Assembly: GCF_021378075.1 (NCBI RefSeq)
Contig: NZ_JAJUOS010000007.1
Location: 62,001 to 126,000, forward strand
From: Rhodobacter flavimaris
GTDB lineage: Bacteria > Pseudomonadota > Alphaproteobacteria > Rhodobacterales > Rhodobacteraceae
Direction of reading: 5' to 3'
DNA length: 64,000 bases
Shown here piece after piece: positions 49,612-58,504 of this stretch (position 1 is its first letter; every line of letters starts with the position of its first letter). The translations under genes were made by a program, and so were the position numbers. The notes under the pieces are model-generated. The model did not search any database. It was not told the DNA's origin and saw only the letters and a list, made by a program, of their open reading frames with translations.

Positions 49612-49854
49612 ATGCCGATGGAAGCCCATGATATCGAAGCCCTGATCCGTGAGGGCTTCCCCGACGCGCAGATCACCATCACCGATCTTGCGGGCGACGG
49701 GAACCATTGGGCAGCCGAGGTGATCGACGCCTCGTTCAAGGGCCTCAACCGCGTCCAGCAGCAGCGCGCCGTCTTCGCCGCGCTCAAGGGCGCGATGGAC
49801 GGGCCGAACGCGCCGCTCCATGCGCTGGCGCTGACGACCAAGGCCCCGGAGTGA
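49612..49854 (+). CDS. BolA-family protein
   Basis: An 80-residue BolA-like protein: N-terminal helix EAHDIEALIREGFPDAQITI, a GDGNHWAAEVI segment with the His that coordinates a [2Fe-2S] cluster with glutaredoxin partners, and the helix-turn FKGLNRVQQQRAVFAALKG. With the monothiol glutaredoxin encoded 90 bases downstream it would form the BolA-Grx complex that handles iron-sulfur clusters and iron sensing. The short 80-residue form matches the BolA2/IbaG-type pairing. The start follows AGGAGATACCG. Confidence 0.93.
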   Translation: MPMEAHDIEALIREGFPDAQITITDLAGDGNHWAAEVIDASFKGLNRVQQQRAVFAALKGAMDGPNAPLHALALTTKAPE

Positions 49855-49944
49855 TCTCCGGCGGGCACCTGACTTCGGTCAAGGCGCCCGATCCGACCGA
49901 CTGACAGAGCGTGTATCGCTCATGCGCGAACAAAGGATTTTTCC

Positions 49945-50304
49945 ATGACCGCTATCGACCAGATCAAGGCAGACATCGAAGCCAATGACGTGGTGCTTTA
50001 CATGAAAGGCACCAAGGAAATGCCGCAGTGCGGGTTCTCCAGCCGCGTTGCGGGCGTGCTGAACTTCATGGGCGTCACCTACAAGGACGTCAACGTTCTG
50101 GCAGACGCCGAAGTGCGCCAGGGCATCAAGGATTTCTCGGAGTGGCCGACCATCCCGCAGCTCTACGTCAAGGGCGAGTTCGTGGGCGGTTGCGACATCG
50201 TCACCGAGATGACCCTGTCGGGCGAGCTCGACCAGCTCTTCGACGCCAAGGGCGTGAGCTATAACAAGGACGCCGCCGACCAGATCCGCGCTGCGAACGC
50301 CTGA
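49945..50304 (+). CDS. grxD: Monothiol glutaredoxin, CGFS type
   Basis: A 119-residue Grx4-type protein with the active-site CGFS in [15 protein letters not shown] near residue 30, the cis-Pro motif [19 protein letters not shown] near 70, and a TVTEM-like GSH-binding end. It binds and transfers a [2Fe-2S] cluster with glutathione and the BolA partner, and generally lacks strong reductase activity. The start follows AAAGGATTTTTCC; an intrinsic terminator follows. Confidence 0.96.
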   Translation: MTAIDQIKADIEANDVVLYMKGTKEMPQCGFSSRVAGVLNFMGVTYKDVNVLADAEVRQGIKDFSEWPTIPQLYVKGEFVGGCDIVTEMTLSGELDQLFDAKGVSYNKDAADQIRAANA

Positions 50305-50324
50305 CCAATCGCGCATCGCATCTC

Positions 50325-50353
50325 AAACCCCGCGCCCTTTGGCGCGGGGTTTT
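50325..50353 (+). terminator. Intrinsic terminator after grxD
   Basis: AAACCCCGCGCC pairs with GGCGCGGGGTTT around CTTT and is followed by one more T. Confidence 0.85.
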
Positions 50354-50477
50354 CTATTGGGCGCGTCAGATTTTTAGACCAAACGGTCATATTTCTTGCG
50401 CCACGCATTCAGCTCCCGTTGATGCAACCCCGATCTGGCGCTAGCCTGCGCGTAACCGGACAATCCCAGGATCCATC

Positions 50478-51425
50478 ATGTCCACTGACCGCAATCCCGG
50501 CGCGCCGCTCGACCTGTCCTGGTTCGACCGGATCGCCGTCAATACCCCTGCGACCGAGGCGCGCGCGGCGCAGCTGACCACGCGCCGCAGTCTGAAAAAG
50601 AACTACCAGGCGGCCTGGCTCGTGAATGCGATCCGCTGCATGGACCTGACGACGCTGGCCGGTGACGACACCGAGGACCGCGTCGCGCGGCTTTGCGCCA
50701 AGGCGCGCGCGCCGTTGGCCGATCATATCCTTGCCGGGCTTGGCCTTGAGGACGTGACGACGGGTGCGGTCTGCGTCTATCCGACCATGGTCGCCGCCGC
50801 TGCGCGCGCGCTGGAGGGCACTTCGATCCCCGTGGCCTCGGTCGCCACCGGCTTTCCGGCCGGGCTGATGCCGCTCGATCTGCGGCTGGCCGAGATCCGC
50901 TATGCCGTCGATCAGGGCGCGCAAGAGATCGACATCGTCATCACCCGCGCCCATGTGCTGCGCGCCGACTGGCAGGCGCTCTATGACGAGATCGCCGCCA
51001 TGCGCGAGGCCTGCGGGGCCGCGCATATGAAGGCGATCCTTGCCACCGGCGATCTGAAAACGCTGCGCAACGTCTACAAGGCCTCGATGGTGGCGATGCA
51101 GGCGGGGGCGGATTTCATCAAGACCTCGACCGGCAAGGAAGGCGTCAACGCGACCCTGCCCGTCAGCCTGACCATGGTGCGCGCGCTGCGCGACTATGGC
51201 GCGCGCACCGGGTACCGGATCGGCTTCAAGCCCGCAGGTGGGATGAAGACCGCCAAGGACGCGCTGGCCTGGCAGATCCTGATGAAAGAGGAGATGGGCA
51301 CAGACTGGCTGCGCCCCGACCTCTTCCGCCTTGGTGCCTCGTCCATGCTGGCCGACATTGAACGCCAGCTCGAACACCATGTCACCGGGCGCTACGCGTC
51401 CTCGTCCCGCCACGCGATCGCCTGA
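50478..51425 (+). CDS. deoC: Deoxyribose-phosphate aldolase
   Basis: A 315-residue class I aldolase splitting deoxyribose 5-phosphate into acetaldehyde and glyceraldehyde 3-phosphate. The Schiff-base Lys is in ADFIKTSTGKEGVNAT near residue 217, with MKAILATGDLK and IGFKPAGGMKTAKDA as the other active-site strands. It is longer than E. coli DeoC, with a 60-residue N-terminal extension as in the eukaryote-like group. It ends seven bases before the ALDH16 gene, which suggests direct disposal of acetaldehyde. It takes the product of deoB at 14588. Confidence 0.96.
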   Translation: MSTDRNPGAPLDLSWFDRIAVNTPATEARAAQLTTRRSLKKNYQAAWLVNAIRCMDLTTLAGDDTEDRVARLCAKARAPLADHILAGLGLEDVTTGAVCVYPTMVAAAARALEGTSIPVASVATGFPAGLMPLDLRLAEIRYAVDQGAQEIDIVITRAHVLRADWQALYDEIAAMREACGAAHMKAILATGDLKTLRNVYKASMVAMQAGADFIKTSTGKEGVNATLPVSLTMVRALRDYGARTGYRIGFKPAGGMKTAKDALAWQILMKEEMGTDWLRPDLFRLGASSMLADIERQLEHHVTGRYASSSRHAIA

Positions 51426-51432
51426 GGGAAAG

Positions 51433-53772
51433 ATGCCGACCGTGAAAGAGATCCTCGAGACCATGGACTACGGCCCCGCCCCCGAAGCCAGCGGCGAAGT
51501 GACCGCCTGGCTGGCCGCGCGCGGGCGCTTTGGCCATTTCATCAACGGCGCCTTCACCAAGCCGGGCGAGACCTTCGCCGCCGACAACCCGGCGACGGGT
51601 GAGCCTTTGGCCGAGGTCACGCAGGGCACCGAGGACGACATCGCCGCCGCCGTGAAAGCCGCGCGCAAGGCGCAGCCGAAATGGGCGGGCCTGAGCGGGC
51701 ATGAGCGCGCGCAGTGGCTTTACGCCATCGCCCGCCATCTGCAAAAACGCGAGCGGTTCCTGTCGGTACTTGAGACCCTCGACAACGGCAAGCCGATCCG
51801 TGAATGCCGCGATGTCGATGTGCCGCTGGCGATCCGCCACTTCTACCACCACGCCGGATGGGCCGAACTGCTTGAGGACGAATTCCCCGGCAACGTCCCG
51901 CATGGCGTCTGCGGCCAGATCATCCCATGGAATTTCCCGCTCTTGATGCTGGCATGGAAAGTCGCGCCTGCGCTGGCGGCCGGGAATACGGTGGTGTTGA
52001 AACCCGCCGAGTATACGCCGCTCACCGCACTCGCCTTCGCAGAGATCTGCGCCGAGGTCGGGCTGCCCAAAGGCGTCGTCAACATTGTCACCGGGGACGG
52101 GCGCACCGGTGCGGCGCTGGTCGCGGCCGAGGTCGACAAGATCGCCTTCACCGGCTCAACCGAGGTTGGCCGCCTCATCCGCCGCGCCACCGCAGGCAGC
52201 GGCAAGGCGCTGACGCTGGAGCTCGGTGGCAAGTCGCCCTTCATCGTCTTCGCCGACGCCGATCTGGATGCGGCGGTCGAGGGCGTGGTGGATGCCATCT
52301 GGTTCAACCAGGGTCAGGTCTGCTGCGCCGGGTCGCGCATCCTGGCCGCCGAATCCGTGGCCGACGACTTCACCCACCGCCTGACCGCACGGCTGGCCAG
52401 GCTGCGCGTGGGCGACCCGCTCGACAAATGCACCGACATGGGGGCGATCGTGCACCCGGTGCAACTGGGCCGCATCCGCGACCTCGTCAGCGCGGGCGAG
52501 GCAGCCGGCGCACACCTGATCCAGGCCGAGTGTCAACTGCCCCCAAAGGGCAGCTTCTACGCCCCCGGCATCCTCCTGAACGCGCACCCCGCCAACCCGG
52601 CAATGACCGAGGAAATCTTCGGCCCGGTCGCCACGCTCTCGACCTTCCGCACGCCGGACGAGGCGGTGGAGCTTGCCAATAACACGCGCTACGGCCTCTC
52701 GGCCTCGATCTGGTCCGAAAACCTGACGCTGGCGATGGATATCGCCGCCAAGGTCAAGGCCGGGGTCGTGTGGATCAACGCAACCAACGTCTTCGACGCC
52801 GCCGCAGGCTTTGGCGGGATGCGTGAAAGCGGCTTCGGCCGCGAAGGCGGGCGCGAGGGCATGGCCGCCTACCTGCGCCGCCCGGCCCCGAAGGCGCAGC
52901 CTGAGGCGGCTGCGGGGCAGCTCGATGCCGCGCCGCAGGCGGGCGCCCCCGCCGCCCCCGGCATCGACCGCACGGCCAAGCTTTATATCGGCGGCAAGCA
53001 GAGCCGCCCCGACAGCGGCTATTCCTACGCCGTGACCCACAAGGGGCGCGAGATCGGCCTTGCCCCGCTCGGTAGCCGCAAAGACATCCGTAACGCGGTC
53101 GAGGCCGCGCATAAGGCCAGCGGCTGGGGCAAGGTCACCGGCCATAACCGTGCGCAGGTGCTGTATTACATCGCCGAGAACCTCGCCGCGCGTCAGGCCG
53201 AGTTCGAGGCCCGCCTGCACGACGCCGGCCACAGCCCCAAGGAAGTCACCGCCACCATCCGCCGCGCCTTCTACTACGCCGCCTGGGCGGACAAGTTTGA
53301 CGGCGCGGTGAAATCCACCAAGACGCGCAACGTGACCGTCGCGATGCACGAGCCCTGGGGCGTCATGGGCATCGCTTGCCCGGACGCGGCGCCGCTTTTG
53401 GGCTTTGCCTCGCTGGTGCTGCCCGCCATCGCCATGGGCAACCGAGTGGTGGCGATCCCCGCCACCTCGATGCCCTTCGCCGCGACCGACCTTTATCAGG
53501 TCTTCGACACGTCGGACCTCCCCGGCGGGGTCGTCAACATCGTCACCGGCCCGCGCGACGAGTTGGCCAAGACATTGGCGCAGCACGATGACGTGGCGGC
53601 GATGTGGTATTGCGGCGGCACCGAGGGCGCCGCAATGGTCGAGGCCGAAAGCGCCGCCAACCTCAAGGCAACCTGGACGCTGCCGAACCGCGACTGGTCG
53701 GCGGCGCAGGGGCGCGAGTTCCTTGATCGCGCCTGCCAGATCAAGACGATCTGGGTGCCCTACGGCGAATGA
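51433..53772 (+). CDS. Aldehyde dehydrogenase, two-domain ALDH16 type
   Basis: A 779-residue protein with a complete ALDH domain (about 1-490) and a second, degenerate ALDH-like domain (about 515-779). In the first, LTLELGGKSPF carries the general-base Glu near 263 and GQVCCAGSR the nucleophilic Cys near 297, so catalysis is expected. The second lacks both and keeps mainly fold elements (VTVAMHEPWGVMGIACPDA, VVNIVTGPRDELAK). This layout is ALDH16, known from animals (where the Cys is lost) and from bacteria. An Ala/Pro-rich linker joins the halves. With deoC seven bases upstream, acetaldehyde is a likely substrate. Confidence 0.92.
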   Translation: MPTVKEILETMDYGPAPEASGEVTAWLAARGRFGHFINGAFTKPGETFAADNPATGEPLAEVTQGTEDDIAAAVKAARKAQPKWAGLSGHERAQWLYAIARHLQKRERFLSVLETLDNGKPIRECRDVDVPLAIRHFYHHAGWAELLEDEFPGNVPHGVCGQIIPWNFPLLMLAWKVAPALAAGNTVVLKPAEYTPLTALAFAEICAEVGLPKGVVNIVTGDGRTGAALVAAEVDKIAFTGSTEVGRLIRRATAGSGKALTLELGGKSPFIVFADADLDAAVEGVVDAIWFNQGQVCCAGSRILAAESVADDFTHRLTARLARLRVGDPLDKCTDMGAIVHPVQLGRIRDLVSAGEAAGAHLIQAECQLPPKGSFYAPGILLNAHPANPAMTEEIFGPVATLSTFRTPDEAVELANNTRYGLSASIWSENLTLAMDIAAKVKAGVVWINATNVFDAAAGFGGMRESGFGREGGREGMAAYLRRPAPKAQPEAAAGQLDAAPQAGAPAAPGIDRTAKLYIGGKQSRPDSGYSYAVTHKGREIGLAPLGSRKDIRNAVEAAHKASGWGKVTGHNRAQVLYYIAENLAARQAEFEARLHDAGHSPKEVTATIRRAFYYAAWADKFDGAVKSTKTRNVTVAMHEPWGVMGIACPDAAPLLGFASLVLPAIAMGNRVVAIPATSMPFAATDLYQVFDTSDLPGGVVNIVTGPRDELAKTLAQHDDVAAMWYCGGTEGAAMVEAESAANLKATWTLPNRDWSAAQGREFLDRACQIKTIWVPYGE

Positions 53773-53798
53773 AAACGGCGCGGGGTCTGCCCGCGCCG
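53772..53798 (-). terminator. Terminator of the seven-gene module
   Basis: CGGCGCGGG pairs with CCCGCGCCG around a five-base loop. Read on the minus strand it is followed by TTTTC, so it serves the module ending at 53805; on the plus strand the U-tract is absent. Confidence 0.7.
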
Positions 53799-53804
53799 CC
53801 CATC

Positions 53805-54479
53805 TCATTTCCGGGGTTTGCCCGACCAGGTTCCAAGCCAATCCATGAACCGGCCCCAGACGCCTCGCGCGCGGTCGCCTGCGGCGTCGGCACGTTCCTC
53901 GACCTCGTCCCAGGCCTCGCCCACATCCTCGACCAGCGGGTCGATCGAGCGTTCGCGGAACTGCCTCCAGATCGCGCGGATCGTCAGGATGACGATCAGC
54001 AAGAACCCGAGCAGGAAGATGTTGACCCAGGGGATGATCCGCACATCAGGACCAGCTACCGGCTTGATCCCCACCGCATTGGGGAAGATCGACAGTAACT
54101 GGTTGCGCCAGCCGTAATGCGTGACCACGGCCCATTTCGGGTTCTCGGGGGAGGATTTCAGATCGTCCGCCTCGGTTTGAAGGCTGGCGGTGTCGAACTT
54201 GAAATAGGGCGGCCAGTTCCAGCCGGTATCCTCGTTGCGATAGACCATCGGCTTGCCATTCGCGAGGATGGTCGAGATGAACTGCACATCGCGATTGGTC
54301 AGCGTACCGGATTGATCGTCCGGGTCGGACCAGAAGATCCGCGTCCAGTCGCCCAGATCCTGCCGCTCCTGATAGGTATTCACCACGCGCACGATATCGT
54401 GCTGCGGGAAGGTGTAGTGCAGAAAGCCCCCGACGATCAGCGCCAGAAGCGCCCAGAATGTCCATTTGACGTATTTCAT
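53805..54479 (-). CDS. Module gene 7: DUF1523-like membrane protein
   Basis: A 224-residue protein with an N-terminal transmembrane helix (WTFWALLALIVGGFLHYTF), a periplasmic domain (HDIVRVVNTYQERQDLG, FISTILANGKPMVYRNEDTG, TGWNWPPYFKFD), a second helix (WVNIFLLGFLLIVILTI) and a charged amphipathic C-terminus (VGEAWDEVEERADAAGDRA). It looks like the DUF1523 family, whose function is unknown. It starts seven bases after gene 6 and ends the operon before a terminator. The topology puts a folded domain outside and a helical tail in the cytosol, where it could meet the coiled-coil or ATPase products. Confidence 0.82.
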   Translation of the reverse strand: MKYVKWTFWALLALIVGGFLHYTFPQHDIVRVVNTYQERQDLGDWTRIFWSDPDDQSGTLTNRDVQFISTILANGKPMVYRNEDTGWNWPPYFKFDTASLQTEADDLKSSPENPKWAVVTHYGWRNQLLSIFPNAVGIKPVAGPDVRIIPWVNIFLLGFLLIVILTIRAIWRQFRERSIDPLVEDVGEAWDEVEERADAAGDRARGVWGRFMDWLGTWSGKPRK

Positions 54480-54486
54480 CACGGCC

Positions 54487-54765
54487 TCACGCGTAATTCA
54501 CCAGATAGATCAGCAAGCCCACGACCACCGCGGGCAGCACCAGCACCAGCCAGATCAGCTTGCGCCGCAGGCTGTGCTCATAATCCGCCATCCCCTCTTC
54601 GATGAAGAGATCGCGGCCTTCGGGCGTGCCCCCCTCGGGCGGGTCCGCATCCCATTCCTTTTCCAGCGCCTCGCGGCGCAGCGAGCGCGAATAGATCAGC
54701 AGCACCCAATAGGCCACTGCAGCACCGACCGCCCCGAAAATCGCGAGCCTCAGAAAACCGATCAT
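54487..54765 (-). CDS. Module gene 6: small two-helix membrane protein
   Basis: A 92-residue protein with two membrane helices (LRLAIFGAVGAAVAYWVLLIY near the start and KLIWLVLVLPAVVVGLLIYLV near the end) joined by an acidic cytosolic-type loop (EKEWDADPPEGGTPEGRD). Its start overlaps the stop of gene 5 by four bases (ATGA), so translation is coupled. I do not recognise a function. The loop carries mostly acidic residues with Pro-Glu-Gly repeats, suited to a protein contact. Confidence 0.8.
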   Translation of the reverse strand: MIGFLRLAIFGAVGAAVAYWVLLIYSRSLRREALEKEWDADPPEGGTPEGRDLFIEEGMADYEHSLRRKLIWLVLVLPAVVVGLLIYLVNYA

Positions 54766-56153
54766 CGCCGACCTCGCAACACAGCGCCCCAGGGTCCGAC
54801 CAGATCGACCGCGTCACGCGGGCTTGGCGCCTTGGGCGGCGCAGGCACCCGATCCCAGGGGCCGGGCGCAGGGGCGTCCTCCATCCCCGGCTCGCCCCCG
54901 AACAGGGCCTGACGGGCACCTGCCTTGTCGATCTGATACTCCCTTTCCAGGAAATCCGCCACATAGGCCTTCTTGGCCTCGGGCCAGGTCGCATAGAGGC
55001 GGTAGAACAGCTCCTTGTGGCAGATGAACATCTGCCGCACGTCGAGCGGGCAAAGCTCGGCCAGCAGCATGTTGACCAGATCGCGCAGCGGCCCCTGAGC
55101 GGCCCGCAGCGTGTAGAAATAGGCCGGGTGGCGGCTGTCGATCCGGGGCCAGGGGCCGCCCGCCTCCAGCCAGCGCAGGATGGCGGCGAGGGCCTGGAAC
55201 TCCTCGGGCAGAGTAGCGCCCAGATGCTGCGCAATCGCGCGCAATTCACGGCGCGAGCCACTGCCGGCATCGAGCCCAAGGTGGCTTGCGGCCTCGACCA
55301 GAATGAAGTCCATCTTCTGGCGCAGGATCGCCCCCGCATCCGCCCCGCGCGCCCGAACGATCGGCTCGACCAGCCCGTTAATCTCAAGGAACTTCGCGAT
55401 CTCGTTGCGCTGCTCATGCGCGAAGACATAGTCGATGGGCAGCGCCCCAAGCGCGATCCGGTCGCCCATCGCAATCGCCGCCGGATGCGGAACCGAGCGG
55501 AAGAGATAAAGCCCGCCGAAATGCGCCGTCCAGAAATCGGGCGTCTCGAAGCTGGTGGCGCGCAGGGCGACCGGATTGCGGGTGACATCGCCGGTCCGTT
55601 CGGCCAGCCCGATCATTTCAGAGATCAGCGCGTCGTCATGCCAGCCCTCGGGCTCCGCCCGGAACCGCGCGATCAGGCCCGAGAGCTTTTCGGATTCAGC
55701 CACATGATTGCCCGTCGTATCCGCCACCACGGTAATGCGCTGGATATCGAACAGCCGCACGGCCGAGCCGAGTTCATAGACCGTGTCCTCCAGCTCGCCC
55801 ACCACCGCATCGCGGGCGGTCAGGCTGAACAGCTGCGCCTCGTTCTCTTCGATGAACTGCCGCAGGATAGAGCGCGACATCGAGAACTTGGCGTTTAGAA
55901 GCGGGGCCGATTTCTGCTCGGTCGAGAGCAGGATGAATTGCCGGTTGCAACCGTTCGGGTTGAGGTAGAGATGATCGCCGAATTCATCGCCAATCTCGGG
56001 CGAGTAGCCCGACAGGTCGATGTGAAACTCGGTCAGGGTGGTTTCCTTGCGCGCAAGCTGGCGCAGGCCGCGGTTATACCGCTCGACCAGCGCCGGGCTG
56101 TCCACCCGCACCAGATTGCCGAACATCAGCCCCTTTTCGATCAGACGCTTCAT
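54762..56153 (-). CDS. Module gene 5: 463-aa protein of unknown function
   Basis: A 463-residue, mostly soluble protein beginning MKRLIEKGLMFGNLVRVDSP. I believe it corresponds to the family named DUF6638, but that is from memory and needs a profile search. It has no membrane helix, no nucleotide-binding motif, and a Pro-rich tail (APAPGPWDRVPAPPKAP). Conserved-looking blocks include GDEFGDHLYLNPNGCNRQFI and HFGGLYLFRSVPHPAAIA. The start is the ATG at 56153, 27 bases after gene 4 ends. It overlaps gene 6. Its size and lack of domains suggest a structural or scaffold role; this is inference. Confidence 0.75.
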   Translation of the reverse strand: MKRLIEKGLMFGNLVRVDSPALVERYNRGLRQLARKETTLTEFHIDLSGYSPEIGDEFGDHLYLNPNGCNRQFILLSTEQKSAPLLNAKFSMSRSILRQFIEENEAQLFSLTARDAVVGELEDTVYELGSAVRLFDIQRITVVADTTGNHVAESEKLSGLIARFRAEPEGWHDDALISEMIGLAERTGDVTRNPVALRATSFETPDFWTAHFGGLYLFRSVPHPAAIAMGDRIALGALPIDYVFAHEQRNEIAKFLEINGLVEPIVRARGADAGAILRQKMDFILVEAASHLGLDAGSGSRRELRAIAQHLGATLPEEFQALAAILRWLEAGGPWPRIDSRHPAYFYTLRAAQGPLRDLVNMLLAELCPLDVRQMFICHKELFYRLYATWPEAKKAYVADFLEREYQIDKAGARQALFGGEPGMEDAPAPGPWDRVPAPPKAPSPRDAVDLVGPWGAVLRGRR

Positions 56154-56183
56154 CAACGCCCCCGATAGCTACTCAACATTCCA

Positions 56184-56489
56184 TCACGCGCCGCGACCGA
56201 CCCAGATACCGCGGCCGATTTTCGAGAGGACCGCAAAGACCACGACCGGCACGAAGCTCAGCACATACATGCCCGCGAATACCTGGCGCGGCGTGTTACC
56301 GCCTTGGCATTGCCCCGCGCCAAAGAACTCGGTCACGAAGCCCAAGCCGCAATTCACCGCGGTTCCGTAGAAGGCCGGAACCAGCATCCCCAGCGGCAGG
56401 ATGGCCAGCATCTTGCCCCAGGGGTTGTTCGACAGCCAAAAGCCCATGGCGAGGCAGATGATCAGCCCGAAGGCCAGAAACTGGGTCAT
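56184..56489 (-). CDS. Module gene 4: small three-helix membrane protein
   Basis: A 101-residue hydrophobic protein with three predicted membrane helices (LAFGLIICLAMGFWL; MLAILPLGMLVPAFYG; VFAGMYVLSFVPVVVFAVL). Two Cys (AVNCGLGF and AGQCQGG) lie in the loop between helices 2 and 3. The start codon overlaps the AAA gene stop (sequence AATGA), so it is coupled to the ATPase. The frame remains open far upstream, but that is shadow sequence inside the ATPase. Function unknown. Confidence 0.8.
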   Translation of the reverse strand: MTQFLAFGLIICLAMGFWLSNNPWGKMLAILPLGMLVPAFYGTAVNCGLGFVTEFFGAGQCQGGNTPRQVFAGMYVLSFVPVVVFAVLSKIGRGIWVGRGA

Positions 56490-58420
56490 TCGCGTTCCTC
56501 CAAATAGCGCCGCTTGGCTTCCGCGGCGCGCCTCATGTCGCGCACCATGCCTTCGATCGCTGCCTCGTCCGACTTGTCCGCATAGCGGAACTCGCTGTCG
56601 GCATAGCGGTTGATTTCCTGAATGACCATCTCGGCGGTGATCGGGCGGCGCAGATCGCCAATCATCACCGCCTTCTCCTCGTAGCTCTTGAAGAGGAAGA
56701 GGTCGGGATTTTCCATCCATTCATCGGGCAGCTCGAAATCCATCGCGCGCACCTTCACCGCATCGGTGATGTTCTTGATCGCACGGCCGGTAAAACGCGG
56801 ATCGGCCTCTTGGATCGCCTTGAGATAGGCACCCAGCTTCTCAATCGTATCAAGCGCACCCACCCGCGCGCTGACCTCGGCAAAAACCGCATGCAGGCCA
56901 ACCTCCCGCGGGGCGTTATGGTTTGCGAAGCTTTGCGCAACCGCACGCTTGATCTCTTGCGCGGCAAACAGATCGTGATCGCCCAAGGGGATATCGTGTC
57001 GCTTGCCCAAAAGCAGGGCGAGGATGTCGATGTAATCCGCGCGCGTCTGCGGCCCGTCCACCAGGAACCGCGCACCGGCCCGCTGGCGCAGCGCATCGTC
57101 CACGTTCTCGGGGTAGTTCGAGAACATCCCGAAGGTGCAATTGCCCCGCACGACCGTGTTGGCGCCCGCAAATGCCTCCATCAGCACGGCGGTGACCTCC
57201 TGCTGGCCCGCGCTCGATTGCCGATCGCCCCGCTTGCCCGCGATCTGGTCAATGTCATCGACCGTGCCGAAACCGATCACGGCGGGGTCCATGACGTTCT
57301 GGATGAAGGCCTTTGCGTTCTGCCCCGACTTGCCCTGATAGCTGTCGATGTTGTCGATACCGAAGTTCTGGTAGCGGAACGGATAGCCCGCCACCTTGCA
57401 GTAATCGTTCAGCAACCCCGCCATCATCTGGATCAGCGTGGTCTTGCCCGTGCCCGGCTTGCCATCCCCCATGAAGGTGAAGATGAAGCCCCCAAGCTCG
57501 GCAAAAGGGTTAAGCTTGCGCTCAAAATCATAGGCCATCAGCATCTTGGCCAACCGCATCGCCTGATACTTGGCGATGTGATTTCCCACGACCTCTTCGG
57601 GCTTCTTGAACTGCATCACCAGCGAAGAGCCCCGCGCCTTACGCGAGGGCGCGAACCCGGCAATCGGCAGATCGTCCGCCTCGACGCGCCAGGCCGCCCC
57701 GGTGAAGACCCCGATCCGGGGCGCATTCTCGCCGCGCAGCCGCACCTTGGCGCTCAGCGCCTCGGCAAATGCCAGAACCGTGGCGATCAGCGCGCCCTCG
57801 TCAGCCGCGTGCAAGGCGATGTCCTGGTCCAGTTCCCACAGCGCGCCGTGTAGCGCAAGCGGGGCATTATCGGTCAGCACCTCATCGACCTCGCCGATCT
57901 CGACCGACTGCTCCCCGGCTTGCGGCCCCAGCAGGAACCCGGTGGCATTGGCGAAGACCGACAGCACCGCCAAGGCCTCAACCACCAGCAACTCGGTGAA
58001 TTCCGCCCGCCGTGCCTCGGGCAGACGCCCCTCCAGATTGGCCTTCTTCAACTCGACAAGGCCACTGGCTTCCGAGACCGCCTCACCCACGGCAATCGCA
58101 ATCGCCAGCCCCCGGCGCAACGCCTGCAAGACCGCAGCCTGCGCGGGCGTCGGCAGATCGTCCCCGCCCACCGCCTGCACCCGCTCGGCCAAGCGCACCC
58201 CCTCGGCCCGCACAGTCGCGCGCGTCACCAGCCCCGGCGTGGTCGAACGAAACCGCCGTCCTGTCCCCGTCACGCCGGGCGAGCGCTCAACCGGCGCCAC
58301 CTCCCGCGCCTGTGCCAGACGCGGCGCATGATCGAGGCCCGCGAGCAGCGCCGAGGCCGCGCCGTAATGCGCCCGGATCGCCTCTTCCCGAAGCTCCATC
58401 TCATCGCGCATCCCGCTCAT
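56486..58420 (-). CDS. Module gene 3: AAA+ ATPase with long N-terminal extension
   Basis: A 644-residue protein. The AAA module begins near residue 300: Walker A FMGDGKPGTGKTTLIQ (G320-T327), Walker B-like VIGFGTVDDIDQIAG (D388, D389 region), sensor-1 Asn in FGMFSNYPENVDDAL, and an arginine-finger-like DALRQRAGARF. The C-terminal part is helical (MVRDMRRAAEAKRRYLEERE). The first 300 residues are helical and match nothing I know; they probably select the partner. Walker B shows D-D-I-D where D-E is usual, so hydrolysis should be tested. Neighbours are a coiled-coil protein and membrane proteins, which suggests remodelling of a complex rather than proteolysis. Confidence 0.88.
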   Translation of the reverse strand: MSGMRDEMELREEAIRAHYGAASALLAGLDHAPRLAQAREVAPVERSPGVTGTGRRFRSTTPGLVTRATVRAEGVRLAERVQAVGGDDLPTPAQAAVLQALRRGLAIAIAVGEAVSEASGLVELKKANLEGRLPEARRAEFTELLVVEALAVLSVFANATGFLLGPQAGEQSVEIGEVDEVLTDNAPLALHGALWELDQDIALHAADEGALIATVLAFAEALSAKVRLRGENAPRIGVFTGAAWRVEADDLPIAGFAPSRKARGSSLVMQFKKPEEVVGNHIAKYQAMRLAKMLMAYDFERKLNPFAELGGFIFTFMGDGKPGTGKTTLIQMMAGLLNDYCKVAGYPFRYQNFGIDNIDSYQGKSGQNAKAFIQNVMDPAVIGFGTVDDIDQIAGKRGDRQSSAGQQEVTAVLMEAFAGANTVVRGNCTFGMFSNYPENVDDALRQRAGARFLVDGPQTRADYIDILALLLGKRHDIPLGDHDLFAAQEIKRAVAQSFANHNAPREVGLHAVFAEVSARVGALDTIEKLGAYLKAIQEADPRFTGRAIKNITDAVKVRAMDFELPDEWMENPDLFLFKSYEEKAVMIGDLRRPITAEMVIQEINRYADSEFRYADKSDEAAIEGMVRDMRRAAEAKRRYLEERE

Positions 58421-58441
58421 CCCACACTATCCTTTCAACGT

Positions 58442-58496
58442 GGCCGAAATATCCCGGGGGTGAGGGCCCATAGGCCCGAGGGGGCAGCGCCCCCTT
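58442..58496. repeat. REP-like element, copy 1
   Basis: GGCCGAAATATCCCGGGGGT heads a 55-base element ending in the hairpin GAGGGGGC-AGC-GCCCCCTT (58478-58496). A second copy lies at 62145. It fills the only sizeable gap inside the seven-gene module, between genes 2 and 3. Confidence 0.72.
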
Positions 58497-58504
58497 CCCC
58501 GGCC

